In this document: positions 47,432 through 57,173 of the stretch, piece after piece | How the letters are laid out: every line of letters begins with the position of its first letter | Numbering within the stretch: the stretch's first letter is position 1 | Assembly (NCBI RefSeq): GCF_900129635.1 | Contig: NZ_FSRB01000002.1 | Span: 648,727 to 712,726, forward strand | DNA from: Singulisphaera sp. GP187 | GTDB taxonomy: Bacteria; Planctomycetota; Planctomycetia; Isosphaerales; Isosphaeraceae | Length of the DNA stretch: 64,000 nucleotides | Direction of reading: 5' to 3' | Program-made: the position numbers and the translations under genes | The notes under the pieces: model-generated | Database searches by the model: none | Seen by the model: only the letters and a program-made list of their open reading frames with translations | Told to the model about the DNA's origin: nothing

Positions 47432-48919
47432 TTAGCGGGCCTTCTCAAGTTCTTGGAGCAGGTCGAGTGCCTTGGCGGTGATCTTCGAGGCGGCGTCGAC
47501 CTCCAGGTAGCTCGACCGTGCCCGCCAGGTTTCATAGCCGCCCAACTCATGCTGCTCCTTGGTGGGGAGGTAGCCGTTGTAGCCGTTGGCCAGCTCGATC
47601 GTGAACGCCGGCTTGATCGGGCTCTCGGCCTTGAGCTTGAGGCCGATCTCGACGAACACCTCGCAGGGGATCGCGACGATCGCCAGGCCACCGATCCGCA
47701 ATGCCTGCACGTTCACATCAACTTGCTTGGGATACTTGCTCAAGAGGATCGATTCCCGCGCATAGAGCTCGGGAACCGTGCTCAGGTCGGGTCCTTTCTT
47801 GGCGCGGGCGATGGTGGCTTCGGCCGCGGCCAGTTCTTCCGGGTTCGGTTGCCGCACGCCGAGCTTCAAGTCGGCCGCCCGCGCGTCGAGCGTGACCGCG
47901 TCGTGGTACTCGACGGAGCGTGCGACCCGGACCGCCTCGGTGGCCAGTTCATTGGCGACCAGTTTGATCCGGCCGTACGGCGGGGTCGGTTTGTGTGCCT
48001 CGCGAAAATTGATGTTGTTGATGTCACCACTGGTGCCGTTGGACATCATGGCCACGAACGGCGGATCGAGCCGGTCGCCTTCGATCAATTCTTTGGTGCG
48101 ATCGGCGAACGCGCCATAGTAGTCGGCCGAGGCATGCCCCGCGCCGACGCCGCCGACGTAGTGGAGCGAGTAGTTGGCCAGGAGCGCGATCGGCTGCCCC
48201 GCGGCGGATCGGACCGAGATGACCGGGACCTCGGGGTCGATCGGTCCGGCGGGCTCGACCAGGTTCGGGTTGGCGATCCCTGGGTTCATCTTGGCGCGGT
48301 CGTTGGTCTTTCCAAACGGATCGGCGGGGATTGTCCCCGGCTTCATCTTCCAACGCCGGTTGAAAACTTGTTCCGCATTCTTGCCCGTGCCCCAGCCGAT
48401 CTTGGCCGGCTCGAGGTTGTTGATGGCGCGCTGGGCGGCGTCGGCAATCCGCACGGCGAGGAACTGCAAGTATTCCGGATCCGGGTCGCTTTGGAAGACG
48501 CTGCCGGCCGTCGGGCACGAGTGGGCATGGGTCGCTGAGATCAGGACGTGGTCGAGCTCGAGGTGGGATCGTTCGCGGATCAGTCGCTTCGCGTTGGTGA
48601 TGACCTCGCGGGGGATCATGCAGCTATCGCAGACGATGATCGCCAGCTTCGTCTTGCCGTCGTCGAGCACCAAGGCACGGGCGTGCAGCTCATCGTGGAT
48701 GTGAGTGGTTTTGCCGTCGTGCATATTGCCGTTGATCGACATCCCGAGCCAGGGCGAGATGTTGCTGGTCGCGGCCCCGGCGCGAAAGCCAGGCTTGGGA
48801 TCGGCCGCCCGCGCGGAGCGGCTCCATCCCGGGAGGGTGAGGCCAATCGCCGTGCAGGCGATCGCGATCGTCATGAAGCGAATTGACCGGTCGCGGTGGG
48901 GGGATTTTGCAATCCTCAT
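47432..48919 (-). CDS. Secreted neutral/alkaline ceramidase-like protein
   Basis: A 495-aa protein with a signal peptide (about 1-38, cut near ARAAD). The neutral ceramidase-type alpha/beta domain begins GFRAGAATSNISPWLG near 43, with the metal-binding HxH motif in SATHAHSCPT near 128 and SLHYVGG near 250. The serine motif expected around NGTSGDINN is present near 290. Neutral ceramidases hydrolyse N-acyl sphingosine, but many bacterial relatives have unknown substrates, and this version lacks the C-terminal beta-sandwich of the human enzyme. ATG 48919 has AAAGG upstream. Leftward, between the Gfo/Idh gene and DUF1501. Confidence 0.82.
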   Translation of the reverse strand: MRIAKSPHRDRSIRFMTIAIACTAIGLTLPGWSRSARAADPKPGFRAGAATSNISPWLGMSINGNMHDGKTTHIHDELHARALVLDDGKTKLAIIVCDSCMIPREVITNAKRLIRERSHLELDHVLISATHAHSCPTAGSVFQSDPDPEYLQFLAVRIADAAQRAINNLEPAKIGWGTGKNAEQVFNRRWKMKPGTIPADPFGKTNDRAKMNPGIANPNLVEPAGPIDPEVPVISVRSAAGQPIALLANYSLHYVGGVGAGHASADYYGAFADRTKELIEGDRLDPPFVAMMSNGTSGDINNINFREAHKPTPPYGRIKLVANELATEAVRVARSVEYHDAVTLDARAADLKLGVRQPNPEELAAAEATIARAKKGPDLSTVPELYARESILLSKYPKQVDVNVQALRIGGLAIVAIPCEVFVEIGLKLKAESPIKPAFTIELANGYNGYLPTKEQHELGGYETWRARSSYLEVDAASKITAKALDLLQELEKAR

Positions 48920-49143
48920 CGGTTCTAGCCTTTCTGGGTGTCGGGCGCATGGAGGGCGGGTTCGTCCCGGCTTCAAGGGTTGGGAGCCGGGGAAGGAGGT
49001 TGATGAGACACCAATGGAACCGTGCAAGGGCAGTCGCCGTCGCCTGGTTGACGGTGAGGCTTGCTTTCGCAACGATTCCAAGAACTCTTGAAGCGAGCGA
49101 GGTCTCTCGGGCGTTGCGAGCGGATTCCGCCTGGGATCGTTTC

Positions 49144-50262
49144 TTAGCCGAGCCACTCGAGCGGATGGTGGGAACGTTCGGTCAGGGGCATCTCCACCGG
49201 GCCGCGGCGGAGTTGCGAGGCATAGCAGGCGAGGATCATCTCAATGGAGGCTCGACCGTCATAGACGCTCACGCGAGGCTGGATGTCATTCTCGACGGCC
49301 TGGATCAGGTCGGCCACGATCAGCCGGTTCGCTTCGGGGAGGCTGTTGGCGCCCAGAGTCTCGGCCTTGCCCACCCCGTCGCTCGTGATCTCGACCCACT
49401 TCGTGCCTTTTTCGGCCCCGCTCCAGGTCGGGTCGGCCAGCAGATAGGCCGGAGGCACCCAGCCGGTTCCGAGGTCGATCCGGCCCTTCGACCCGAGAAT
49501 CTGAAGCCCGAACCGCTGGCCCGGTTGTTTGGGCCGAGAGGTCGCGAAGTGGGCGACGGCCGGATTCGCCGTGAAGCCGAACATCGCGTCGACCCGGTCG
49601 CCCGCGAGCAGGCCGAGCCCTTCGGCCCCCTGGCGGATCTGCGTTTTTCCGATCGGCTGTCCCGCTTCCGTGACGCGAGCGAAGCACCAGGCGGCGTCCC
49701 CTTGGAAGCCGCGGATCAGGTCCATGATGTGCGACCCCAGGACCATCAGGTCCTCCCCGCCGCCGCGTCTGTCTTCTTTACCTCGGCCGCGGAACTCGAG
49801 CACCTCGCCGATCGCCCCGTTGGCGATCAGTTCCTTGACGCGCTCGAACCGGGGGCTGTAGCGGGACTGAAAGGCCATGGCGAGCTTGGTGTGCGACCGC
49901 TCGCAGGCCGTGACGATGGCGTCGCAATCGGCCAGGGTGGGGGCGAGCGGTTTCTCGGAGAAGACGTGAATCCCTCGCTCGACGCATGCGAGGATCATCT
50001 CCTTATGGCAGTCGATCCAGCGCGGGGCGACCGCGACGAACTGGGGTTTTTCGCGGTCGAGCAACTCGCGGTAATCCGCATAGGCATGCTCAACCCCCAA
50101 CCGCTTGGCTGCCGCGGCCCGTCCCTTGGGGTCGTCGTCGGCCACGCCGACGACCGTCAGCTTCGGCTGATTGAGCATCGCGACGTCCAGGCCGTGCCCG
50201 TAGTCGCCCCGACCTGTCCGACCAATGATCGCCGCGCGGTAGGGAGCTTGGAACATCGGCAT
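49144..50262 (-). CDS. Gfo/Idh/MocA family oxidoreductase
   Basis: A 372-aa NAD(P)-dependent sugar-type oxidoreductase. The N-terminal Rossmann fold has AAIIGRTGRGDYG (residues 10-22), an unusual GxxGxG form; the EKP motif FSEKPLAPT is near residue 106. The C-terminal substrate domain includes GSHIMDLIRGFQGD near 183, with the conserved histidine. No signal peptide, so cytoplasmic, unlike the many Tat-exported members in planctomycetes. It starts 58 bases after the triple RidA-fold gene ends and is probably co-transcribed. The substrate, perhaps a sugar or inositol-like polyol, is unknown. Confidence 0.92.
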   Translation of the reverse strand: MPMFQAPYRAAIIGRTGRGDYGHGLDVAMLNQPKLTVVGVADDDPKGRAAAAKRLGVEHAYADYRELLDREKPQFVAVAPRWIDCHKEMILACVERGIHVFSEKPLAPTLADCDAIVTACERSHTKLAMAFQSRYSPRFERVKELIANGAIGEVLEFRGRGKEDRRGGGEDLMVLGSHIMDLIRGFQGDAAWCFARVTEAGQPIGKTQIRQGAEGLGLLAGDRVDAMFGFTANPAVAHFATSRPKQPGQRFGLQILGSKGRIDLGTGWVPPAYLLADPTWSGAEKGTKWVEITSDGVGKAETLGANSLPEANRLIVADLIQAVENDIQPRVSVYDGRASIEMILACYASQLRRGPVEMPLTERSHHPLEWLG

Positions 50263-50320
50263 GGCTCTCGCTCGGAGGATAGAGATCGGTCCTGGCTGGC
50301 GCCTTACGCTTCGAGGCGGA

Positions 50321-51589
50321 TCACTTGGGCGGGGTCGGGCTCGCTTCGATGGGTACGGTCACGCCGATCATGTCGAGGGTGACGGTGGTCCCGTCGGCCC
50401 CGACCCCCGGGACGATCGCCTTCGAAGCGGCGGGGGGAATCTTGGCGTCGTAATACTTGGGGCGCAAGTCGTTCAGAGCGCGGCTCGCTTCGTCGTCGGT
50501 GACGTAGTAGGTCGCCTTGGCCAGGTGGCGGAAGTCACTCCCCGTCTCGGCCAGGAGTTTTTCGAGCGTCTTGAAGATCGCCTCGACTTGCTCGGTCCCC
50601 TTGGCGTGGGGGGGGCCGTAGAGGCCCGACAGATAAACGAGGTGCCCGCGGTTGACGCGGACCACCTTGCTGAAGACTGGGGATGCCTTCATCCCGGTCG
50701 GTGTCAGGGCTTCGACGACCGTAAGGTCGGTCCGAGGCCCCGCTCTCGCGATCAGCTCGATCTCGATCGGCACCGTTGAACCCGACCGCCACTCGACGTA
50801 GACCAACGGGGGAACGGCCCCCGCTCCGAAGAAGGCGGTCATCTCGCGCTCGACCACGGCCGCTGCCGACATCGGCTCTAAAAAGGCCTTGAGCTGGACC
50901 ACGTGCGATTTGTCCAGGCCCAAGTAAGCCAGGGTCTTGCCGAGACTCTTGAGCGTTCCCCGGGTTGCTTCGGCCAGGTCCATGCTCGGTTCGGCCTGCC
51001 CGGAGACGTAGACCCTGGCCCCGGCCGGCAGGATCGCCAGCGGTGCGCCCGAACGCTGTCCGGCGGGAGCCGGCGCCAGCGGCCGGACGCTCTCGGGCGT
51101 CTCCGCGATCGCATCGATCGCCACCAGCGCTTCGGGATGAGCCAGGACGCCGATGACGAACGTGACGGCCGGTCGGGCCTGCCCTGTCATCCGGGCCTTG
51201 AAGACGGTGCGGAACGTCGGGAGCACGTCGGCGCGCGCGGCGTAAACGTTGACCTTGACCACCCGGTCGAGCCCCGAACCGGCCGCTTTCAGGGCCGCTT
51301 CGAGCCGATCGAGCACCACGGTCGCCTGTTCGGCCGCCCGCTCGGGGCCGACGATCGAGCCGCGCTCGTCGAGCGGCAGGAACTGGGCGGTATGCGCCAG
51401 GTTCATCGAGCTCGGAACGATGACCACCGCCGAAGTCTGCGTGGAGTCGTCCGGGCCGATGGACCGCACTTTCGGCTTCTCCTGCTCCTCCGCGCGGGAG
51501 CCACTGGAGAGGACGAGCCCGACGAAAACGATGGCGAGTGACCTTCGGAGCAAGTGCAGCGAGCGCTCGGCCCAGGCGTTTGGTGTCAT
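50321..51589 (-). CDS. Secreted triple RidA-fold (YjgF/L-PSP) protein
   Basis: A 422-aa protein with a signal peptide (residues about 1-33, ending SSGSRAEE) and three RidA-fold units in tandem (about 45-160, 170-285 and 290-415). Each ends in the characteristic I-E/D-x-I-A-type strand (VAIDAIAET, IEIELIAR, VTLDMIGV). RidA proteins deaminate reactive imines using a conserved arginine in the P-A-R-S motif. By hand alignment that position is Val in unit 1, Leu in unit 2 and Ala in unit 3, so deaminase activity is doubtful. Export is also unusual, since classical RidA is cytoplasmic. ATG start with AAAAGG upstream. A binding role is possible. Confidence 0.82.
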   Translation of the reverse strand: MTPNAWAERSLHLLRRSLAIVFVGLVLSSGSRAEEQEKPKVRSIGPDDSTQTSAVVIVPSSMNLAHTAQFLPLDERGSIVGPERAAEQATVVLDRLEAALKAAGSGLDRVVKVNVYAARADVLPTFRTVFKARMTGQARPAVTFVIGVLAHPEALVAIDAIAETPESVRPLAPAPAGQRSGAPLAILPAGARVYVSGQAEPSMDLAEATRGTLKSLGKTLAYLGLDKSHVVQLKAFLEPMSAAAVVEREMTAFFGAGAVPPLVYVEWRSGSTVPIEIELIARAGPRTDLTVVEALTPTGMKASPVFSKVVRVNRGHLVYLSGLYGPPHAKGTEQVEAIFKTLEKLLAETGSDFRHLAKATYYVTDDEASRALNDLRPKYYDAKIPPAASKAIVPGVGADGTTVTLDMIGVTVPIEASPTPPK

Positions 51590-51990
51590 GCCCTTTTACC
51601 TTTTGATGACTCGGTTTCGCGGTCGTGAACTCTTGTCGACGTCGAAGGGCGACGCGACCCAATCGCGCGAGGATAGCCGAGGCGGAACCCTCGCTCAAGG
51701 ATCTGGAACCCCAGGATTGCCGAATCGATTTGGCCGGACGCGCTCGCCGTGCGTGTGGCTCGGGTCTCTGACCCCGGTCTTTTGACCTTTGCGCCGGGGT
51801 CGAAGACTCCGGCCGCACACACATGGGTAACCCCACTGACAGGCGTGTGTGCAGTTCGTCGGTAAACTGCTGGAGTGAGAGGGGAAGCTACGGAAAAGAA
51901 AGAAGCCATTCCTTGAAATCATTCAAGGAATGGCTTCTTTCTTTTTTGCGAATTCCGAGGTGAGGTTTTCTCGCTGGAATCCGTTCACGC
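51590..51990. other. Intergenic region with terminator
   Basis: About 400 bases between two leftward genes. The terminator at 51894-51945 serves the fsr gene; the remainder probably holds the promoter for the triple RidA-fold gene but no boxes were assigned. Confidence 0.4.
51894..51945 (-). terminator. Strong hairpin after fsr
   Basis: Perfect 24-bp arms at 51894-51917 and 51922-51945 (core GAAGCCATTCCTTGAA) with a four-base loop, ending in A/T runs on both sides, so it could terminate both directions. Confidence 0.88.
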
Positions 51991-53247
51991 TCAGGCGTGA
52001 GCCCGCTTTTTTTCCAGGTTGGGCAAGAACCCGGCCAGGAGACCGACCAGGGGGAGGAACGAGCAGACGCGGTAGACGAACTGAATGTTCGTCTTGTCCG
52101 CCAGCCAGCCCAGGACGGCGGCACCCAGGCCGCCCATGCCGAACGCGAATCCGAAGAAGAGGCCGGCGACGAGGCCGACGCGGCTGGGCATGAGCTCCTG
52201 GGCGTAGACCATGATCGCCGAGAAGGCGGAGGCCAGGATCACGCCGATCGGAACGGTGAGCACCCCCGTCCAGAACAGGTTCGCATAAGGCAAGACGAGG
52301 GTGAACGGCAGCACGCCGAGGATCGACACCCAGATGACCGCCTTGAAGCCGATCCTGTCTCCCACGGGGCCGCCGGCGATCGTGCCCGCCGCCACGGATC
52401 CCAGAAAGATGAACAGATAGATCTGGGCGGTCGGGATCGAAACCCCGAACCGATCGATCAGGTAGAAGGTGTAATAGCTGCTCAGGCTGGCCAGGTAGAA
52501 GTATTTCGAGAAGATGAGCAGGAGCAGAATAACGATCGCCGAGATTACGCGGGCGCGCGAGGGACCGGTTCGGTGGCTGTCATGCGCCGCGCTGAGGCGG
52601 CCGGACTTCCTGGCATGCAGATAGGCCTCGTACCACCGGCCCACGGCGAACAGGACGACCATCGCGACCACCGCGGCGATCGAGAAGCAGGCGATGCTCG
52701 CCTGGCCCCAAGGGACCACGATGAACGCGGCCAGCAGCGGGCCGATCGCCGATCCGGCATTTCCACCGACCTGGAACAAGGACTGGGCAAATCCGTGGCG
52801 CCCGCCCGAGGCCATCCGGGCGACTCGGGAGGCCTCGGGGTGAAACACCGACGACCCGATGCCCACCAGGGCGGCGGCAATCAGGATCAGCACGAAATGG
52901 TGCGCCATCGACAGGAGAATCAGGCCGACGAGGGTGAAGACCATGCCGGTGGCCAGCGAGTATGGGCGCGGCTTGCGGTCGGTGGAGAGGCCGATGAGCG
53001 GCTGAAGCAGCGAGGCGGTCAACTGGAACGTGAACGTGATCAGCCCTACCTGAGTGAAGGTCAGGTGATACTGCTCCTTGAGGAGCGGATAAACCGCCGG
53101 GATCAGCGACTGCATGATGTCGTTGAGCATGTGCGAGACACTGAGCGCCGCCAGGACGGCGAACACGGTCCCCTCGCCCACCGCAGTCGCCGGCTGCCGA
53201 CTCGGTTCCGTCTCGGCCACGGCCCCGCTGTTACTACTGGTCGCCAT
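51991..53247 (-). CDS. fsr: MFS efflux transporter, fosmidomycin resistance protein
   Basis: A 418-aa major facilitator with 12 predicted helices. It follows E. coli Fsr closely in the diagnostic blocks LNDIMQSLIPAVYPLLKEQY near 42, LTFTFQLTASLLQPLIG near 70 (family: TFQLASSLLQP), FHPEASRVARMASGGRHGFAQSLFQVGGNAGS near 137-168 and GVGASSVFHPE-type sequences. Family members export fosmidomycin and possibly other phosphonates or toxic compounds by proton antiport. ATG start at 53247. It stands alone with its own terminator; no regulator lies beside it. Confidence 0.92.
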   Translation of the reverse strand: MATSSNSGAVAETEPSRQPATAVGEGTVFAVLAALSVSHMLNDIMQSLIPAVYPLLKEQYHLTFTQVGLITFTFQLTASLLQPLIGLSTDRKPRPYSLATGMVFTLVGLILLSMAHHFVLILIAAALVGIGSSVFHPEASRVARMASGGRHGFAQSLFQVGGNAGSAIGPLLAAFIVVPWGQASIACFSIAAVVAMVVLFAVGRWYEAYLHARKSGRLSAAHDSHRTGPSRARVISAIVILLLLIFSKYFYLASLSSYYTFYLIDRFGVSIPTAQIYLFIFLGSVAAGTIAGGPVGDRIGFKAVIWVSILGVLPFTLVLPYANLFWTGVLTVPIGVILASAFSAIMVYAQELMPSRVGLVAGLFFGFAFGMGGLGAAVLGWLADKTNIQFVYRVCSFLPLVGLLAGFLPNLEKKRAHA

Positions 53248-53807
53248 CAGCTCAAACCCCTTGCGTCGGCCGAGAAAGGTCGGCCATCCATCCTGATCGC
53301 TTTGCCGCCCGGTCGTTCAGAGGCGACGACACAAGAACAGGTCCCCAAGGTTCGCCCCGCAACTCATGGTCCAGGTTAAGGTGCCATGGGAACGCCAACT
53401 CTCCGGAATGGCTGAACCGATATGTCGCCCCGCAAATGCGATCGATGTTTGGCCGAATCGCGGTTTTGCATTGTCCTGGGGGGAGGAGGAGTGTGGGCGA
53501 CTGCACAGGACGACCGATCGAGGATACCCCACGTCATTCTACCGATTGCGTCTACTGTGGCTCGTCTGATTCTTCTCGGTTTTCGCCGACGTTGTACTGT
53601 ACGAACGTTGCGATGCTCTGCCGTTAAGGGGGAGATCGTACGTCAGGTCCGGGCTCCCCTGTCCCAGGGGATCTACGGCGTGGGTCGCCGACGATTGCCT
53701 GCCTTACCGGCCCGTGTTAAGGTCGTCGCTGTCAACGGAGATCCGTTGGCTCGGGCGGACCGGTCGGTCTCTTTGCTGGACCTTCGATTTCCAAGGGCGA
53801 TCTGACG
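53248..53807. other. Intergenic region between divergent genes
   Basis: About 560 bases between leftward fsr and the rightward sulfatase gene. Several short open frames exist but none has a ribosome site or protein-like composition. Confidence 0.4.
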
Positions 53808-55232
53808 ATGCGTCGTTCCCTGCTTGCGCTCCGAGCCATTTCGTTTTCCTGCCTGATGCTCGGGCTGAGTCCCGTCCCTGAGGCGGCTCGCGCGGCCGAG
53901 CCGGCGCCGGGGCGGCCCAACTTCCTGTTCGTATTCACCGACGACCAGCGCTACGACGCCATGAGCGTCGTCCAGCGTGAGCAGGGAGATCGAGCTCGCT
54001 TCCCCTGGTTCCAGACGCCGCACATGGACCGGCTCGCCTCCGAAGGGGTGCGGTTTCGCAATGCGTTTGTGGTCAACTCGCTCTGCGCTCCGAGCCGTGC
54101 CTGTATGCTCACGGGTCGCTACAGCCACCACAATGGGATCGCCGACAACCAGACTCCGTTTCCCACCGACAGTGTGACCTATGCTTCGCTCCTTCGAGCC
54201 GCGGGCTATACGACCGGTTATGTCGGCAAGTGGCACATGGATGGCCAGAAGGGCAAGCGGCCAGGCTTCGATGAGTCGGTGAGCTTCATTGGCCAGGGGA
54301 AATATGTCGATTGCCCGTTCGAGGTCAACGGCAAGCTGACGCCGACCACGGGTTGGGTGGACGATCGCTCGACCGATTTCGCCGTCGAGTTCCTCAAGAA
54401 GAACCAGGCCAAACCGTTCGCCCTGGTTGTCGGCTTCAAGTCGACCCACGGGCCGTTTGACCCTCCCGACCGCGCCCACGATCGGTTTGCCGGCGAAACG
54501 CCCAGGCCGGCGGCCAACCAAGGGGTACGGCCGATCTACCGGGCGACCGCCGAGCCTGCCGCGGCCAAGAAGAAGCAAGGTGCGCCACGGCCAGGGGAAA
54601 AGCTCGGTTATTTTCGATGTGTCTCAGCGGCCGATGACAACCTCGGGCGGCTGATGACCACGCTCGATGAACTTGGGTTGGCCGAGGACACCGTTCTGGT
54701 CTTCACCAGCGATAATGGCTACTACCTCGGCGAACACAGCCTGGGCGACAAGCGTTCCGCCTACGACGAGAGCCTGCGGGTTCCCTTGCTCGTGCGCTAC
54801 CCGAGACTGGTCAAGAAGGGCAAGCTCGTCGATTCCATGGTCCTCAACATCGACGTTGCGTCCACCTTCCTCGACCTCGCCGGTGTCCCCGTCCCCAAGG
54901 CGATGCAAGGCCGGAGCTGGCGCCCGCTTCTTGAAGGGAAGCCCGACGCTTGGCGTACGGCCTGGTTCTACGAGTATTTCCAGGAGCGTGCCTTCCCGGG
55001 CACCCCCACGATCCTGGCCGTGCGGACCGAGAACGCCAAGCTCATCACCTATCCGGGCCATCCCGACTGGACCGAACTGTTTGATCTGAAGGCCGACCCC
55101 TACGAGAAGTCGAACCTGGCGAGCGATCCTGCCCACCAGGACCTCCGCCAGAAGATGGAGGCCGAGTTCGCGAGCCAGCAAAAGGCGGTCGGGTACACCT
55201 ACCCGAGCTATGCGGACTTCCCCCAGCCCTGA
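53808..55232 (+). CDS. Secreted sulfatase, CAPSR type
   Basis: A 474-aa type I sulfatase with a signal peptide (about 1-30). The metal-binding Asp pair is in FVFTDDQRYD (45-46). The formylglycine motif is CAPSRACMLTGR with Cys93, and GKWHMDG near 143 and FTSDNGYYLGEHS near 302 supply further active-site residues. Conversion of the cysteine needs a formylglycine-generating enzyme or maturase not found in this window. Typical substrates are sulfated polysaccharides. ATG start with GATCTGACG upstream. It is 43 bases from the next sulfatase gene, so the two are probably one operon. Confidence 0.94.
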   Translation: MRRSLLALRAISFSCLMLGLSPVPEAARAAEPAPGRPNFLFVFTDDQRYDAMSVVQREQGDRARFPWFQTPHMDRLASEGVRFRNAFVVNSLCAPSRACMLTGRYSHHNGIADNQTPFPTDSVTYASLLRAAGYTTGYVGKWHMDGQKGKRPGFDESVSFIGQGKYVDCPFEVNGKLTPTTGWVDDRSTDFAVEFLKKNQAKPFALVVGFKSTHGPFDPPDRAHDRFAGETPRPAANQGVRPIYRATAEPAAAKKKQGAPRPGEKLGYFRCVSAADDNLGRLMTTLDELGLAEDTVLVFTSDNGYYLGEHSLGDKRSAYDESLRVPLLVRYPRLVKKGKLVDSMVLNIDVASTFLDLAGVPVPKAMQGRSWRPLLEGKPDAWRTAWFYEYFQERAFPGTPTILAVRTENAKLITYPGHPDWTELFDLKADPYEKSNLASDPAHQDLRQKMEAEFASQQKAVGYTYPSYADFPQP

Positions 55233-55275
55233 ATGCGTTGCGGTTCCCTCGGAATCGGCCAAGGGGTGATGATTG

Positions 55276-56769
55276 ATGAGACGACATGAACTTCGTATCG
55301 CGGTGTCCTTGGTATTGGCCTGCGGCAGCCTGGCCCACGCCGCCAGTCCTCTACGCCCGAACATCGTCCTTGTGATGGTCGATGACATTGGCTACGGCGA
55401 CTTCTCCTGCCTGGGCAATCCGATCATTCAGACGCCCCACGCGGATGCCTTCGCCCAGCAAGCGGTCCGCTTCACCGATTTCCACGCCAGCCCGACGTGT
55501 GCTCCGACGCGCGCCGCCCTGATGACCGGCCGCCATGAGTTCAAGTCGGGCGTGACGCATACGATCCTCGAGCGCGAGCGGCTGAGCCTGAAGGCGACGA
55601 CTCTTGCTCAAGTCCTCAAATCTCGTGGGTATGCCACCGGAGTCTTCGGTAAGTGGCACCTCGGCGATGAGGATGCCTATCAGCCAGGTCAGCGTGGGTT
55701 CGACGAGGTTTTTATCCACGGCGCCGGCGGCATCGGCCAGACCTATCCGGGGAGCGGCGGCGATGCTCCCGGCAACTCGTACTTCAACCCCGCCATCCTG
55801 CACAACGGCACGTTCGAGAAGACGACCGGCTACTGCACCGACCTCTTCTTCAGTCAGGCGCTCGCGTGGATCGATCGGGAGCGGAAGGGAGACGAGCCTT
55901 TCTTTGCGTACATCACCCCCAACGCCGCCCATGCTCCGCTCGATTGCCCCGAAGCGTACGCCAAACGCCACGCCGGCCAGGTGCCGGTCAACGTGGCGAA
56001 GTTTTATGGGATGATCGAGAACATCGATGACAACTTTGGCATGCTGATCGCAAAGCTCAAGGCCTGGGGGATCGAGAACAACACCCTGGTCGTGTTCATG
56101 ACCGACAACGGCGGTACTGTGGGAACCAAGACCTATAACGCGGGGATGCGCGGCACCAAGGGGACTCCATACCAAGGAGGGACGCGCGTCCCTTCCTTCT
56201 GGCGCTGGCCGTCAGGGTTCAAGGGGGACGCCGAGGTGAATGCACTCGCGGCTCATCTCGATATATTCCCGACGCTGGCCGAGATTGTCGGTTTACCGCT
56301 CTCCGAGTCGTTGCGCAACCAGGTGGAAGGCCGAAGTTTGCTGCCGCTTTTGAAGGATCACCAGGCCGATTGGCCCGACCGAACGCTGGTCACTCACGTG
56401 GGTCGCTGGAATCGGGGCCAGGTCGAGCAGGCAAAGCATGCAAACGTCTCGATCCGTAACGGTCGCTACTCGCTCGTCAATAACGCCGAGTTGTACGACC
56501 TCGAGGCCGATCCGGGCGAGTCGAAGAACGTGATTGCCGAGCACCCCGAAGTGGTCGCCAGCCTCCGGTCCGCCTACGACACCTGGTGGCGGGACATTCT
56601 CCCCTGCCTGGAGAACGAAGCGGCCGTCGGTCCCAAGGTCAACCCGTTCAAGGAACGCTACTGGAAGCAGTTCGGCAGCGGACCCGACGAGGCCCTCCGC
56701 CTGCGCATGGATCCCACCCGCGACAACGGTGCGGCGACGAAGGCCGATTCGAAGCTGGGAACGCAGTGA
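55276..56769 (+). CDS. Secreted sulfatase, CAPTR type
   Basis: A 497-aa sulfatase with a signal peptide (about 1-23). Asp pair in VMVDDIGYGD (36-37), formylglycine motif CAPTRAALMTGR with Cys75, GKWHLGDED near 118 and the late metal motif FMTDNGG near 275. Arylsulfatase A-like length and order. ATG 55276 is preferred over TTG 55273. Followed within 8 bases by a small membrane gene. The substrate is unknown. Confidence 0.94.
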   Translation: MRRHELRIAVSLVLACGSLAHAASPLRPNIVLVMVDDIGYGDFSCLGNPIIQTPHADAFAQQAVRFTDFHASPTCAPTRAALMTGRHEFKSGVTHTILERERLSLKATTLAQVLKSRGYATGVFGKWHLGDEDAYQPGQRGFDEVFIHGAGGIGQTYPGSGGDAPGNSYFNPAILHNGTFEKTTGYCTDLFFSQALAWIDRERKGDEPFFAYITPNAAHAPLDCPEAYAKRHAGQVPVNVAKFYGMIENIDDNFGMLIAKLKAWGIENNTLVVFMTDNGGTVGTKTYNAGMRGTKGTPYQGGTRVPSFWRWPSGFKGDAEVNALAAHLDIFPTLAEIVGLPLSESLRNQVEGRSLLPLLKDHQADWPDRTLVTHVGRWNRGQVEQAKHANVSIRNGRYSLVNNAELYDLEADPGESKNVIAEHPEVVASLRSAYDTWWRDILPCLENEAAVGPKVNPFKERYWKQFGSGPDEALRLRMDPTRDNGAATKADSKLGTQ

Positions 56770-56777
56770 TAACGGCC

Positions 56778-57173
56778 ATGCCGGTTCGTCTCACGGTTCG
56801 AGCACTGATGTTCCTGGTGATACTCGCCGGTTTTTGCCTGGCGGCGTTCCAGCTGCATCCCGCTTTCGGTTTCTTGATTACTGGCATACTCTCCCTGGCA
56901 CAGATCAGAACGGCCGGTGCGATCAATCAGGCTCGGGCAATGGGCTTGCCAATCCGCCCATCAGTGGTGATTCGCACCTTCGTCGTCTCGATCCTGGTTG
57001 CAGCGACGATCCTCGGGCTTTCCCTAATTCCCGGGCTCTGCCTCATGCCTGCCTTCAACATGCCCCAAATGCACGCTCCCCCCGAGTTCGGATTGTCCTC
57101 CCTCGTGGGGGTCCTCTTTTCAGCCTTTGTGGCGATCCCGATTGCCATCCTGTTGAGGCGTTGCCTGTGGTAG
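56778..57173 (+). CDS. Small membrane protein
   Basis: A 131-aa protein with four hydrophobic segments (about 10-28, 32-48, 62-84 and 102-122). The start MPVRLTVRALMFLVILAG resembles the R-(F/L)-T-(V/I)-R-x-L-M opening common in small planctomycete membrane proteins of unknown role. It begins 8 bases after the sulfatase stop, probably co-transcribed. No function known. Confidence 0.68.
   Translation: MPVRLTVRALMFLVILAGFCLAAFQLHPAFGFLITGILSLAQIRTAGAINQARAMGLPIRPSVVIRTFVVSILVAATILGLSLIPGLCLMPAFNMPQMHAPPEFGLSSLVGVLFSAFVAIPIAILLRRCLW

Noticed and set aside
48883..50382. Long rightward frame over the Gfo/Idh gene
   Set aside because: The leftward frame carries a clear Rossmann motif and an EKP motif; the rightward one does not resemble a protein.
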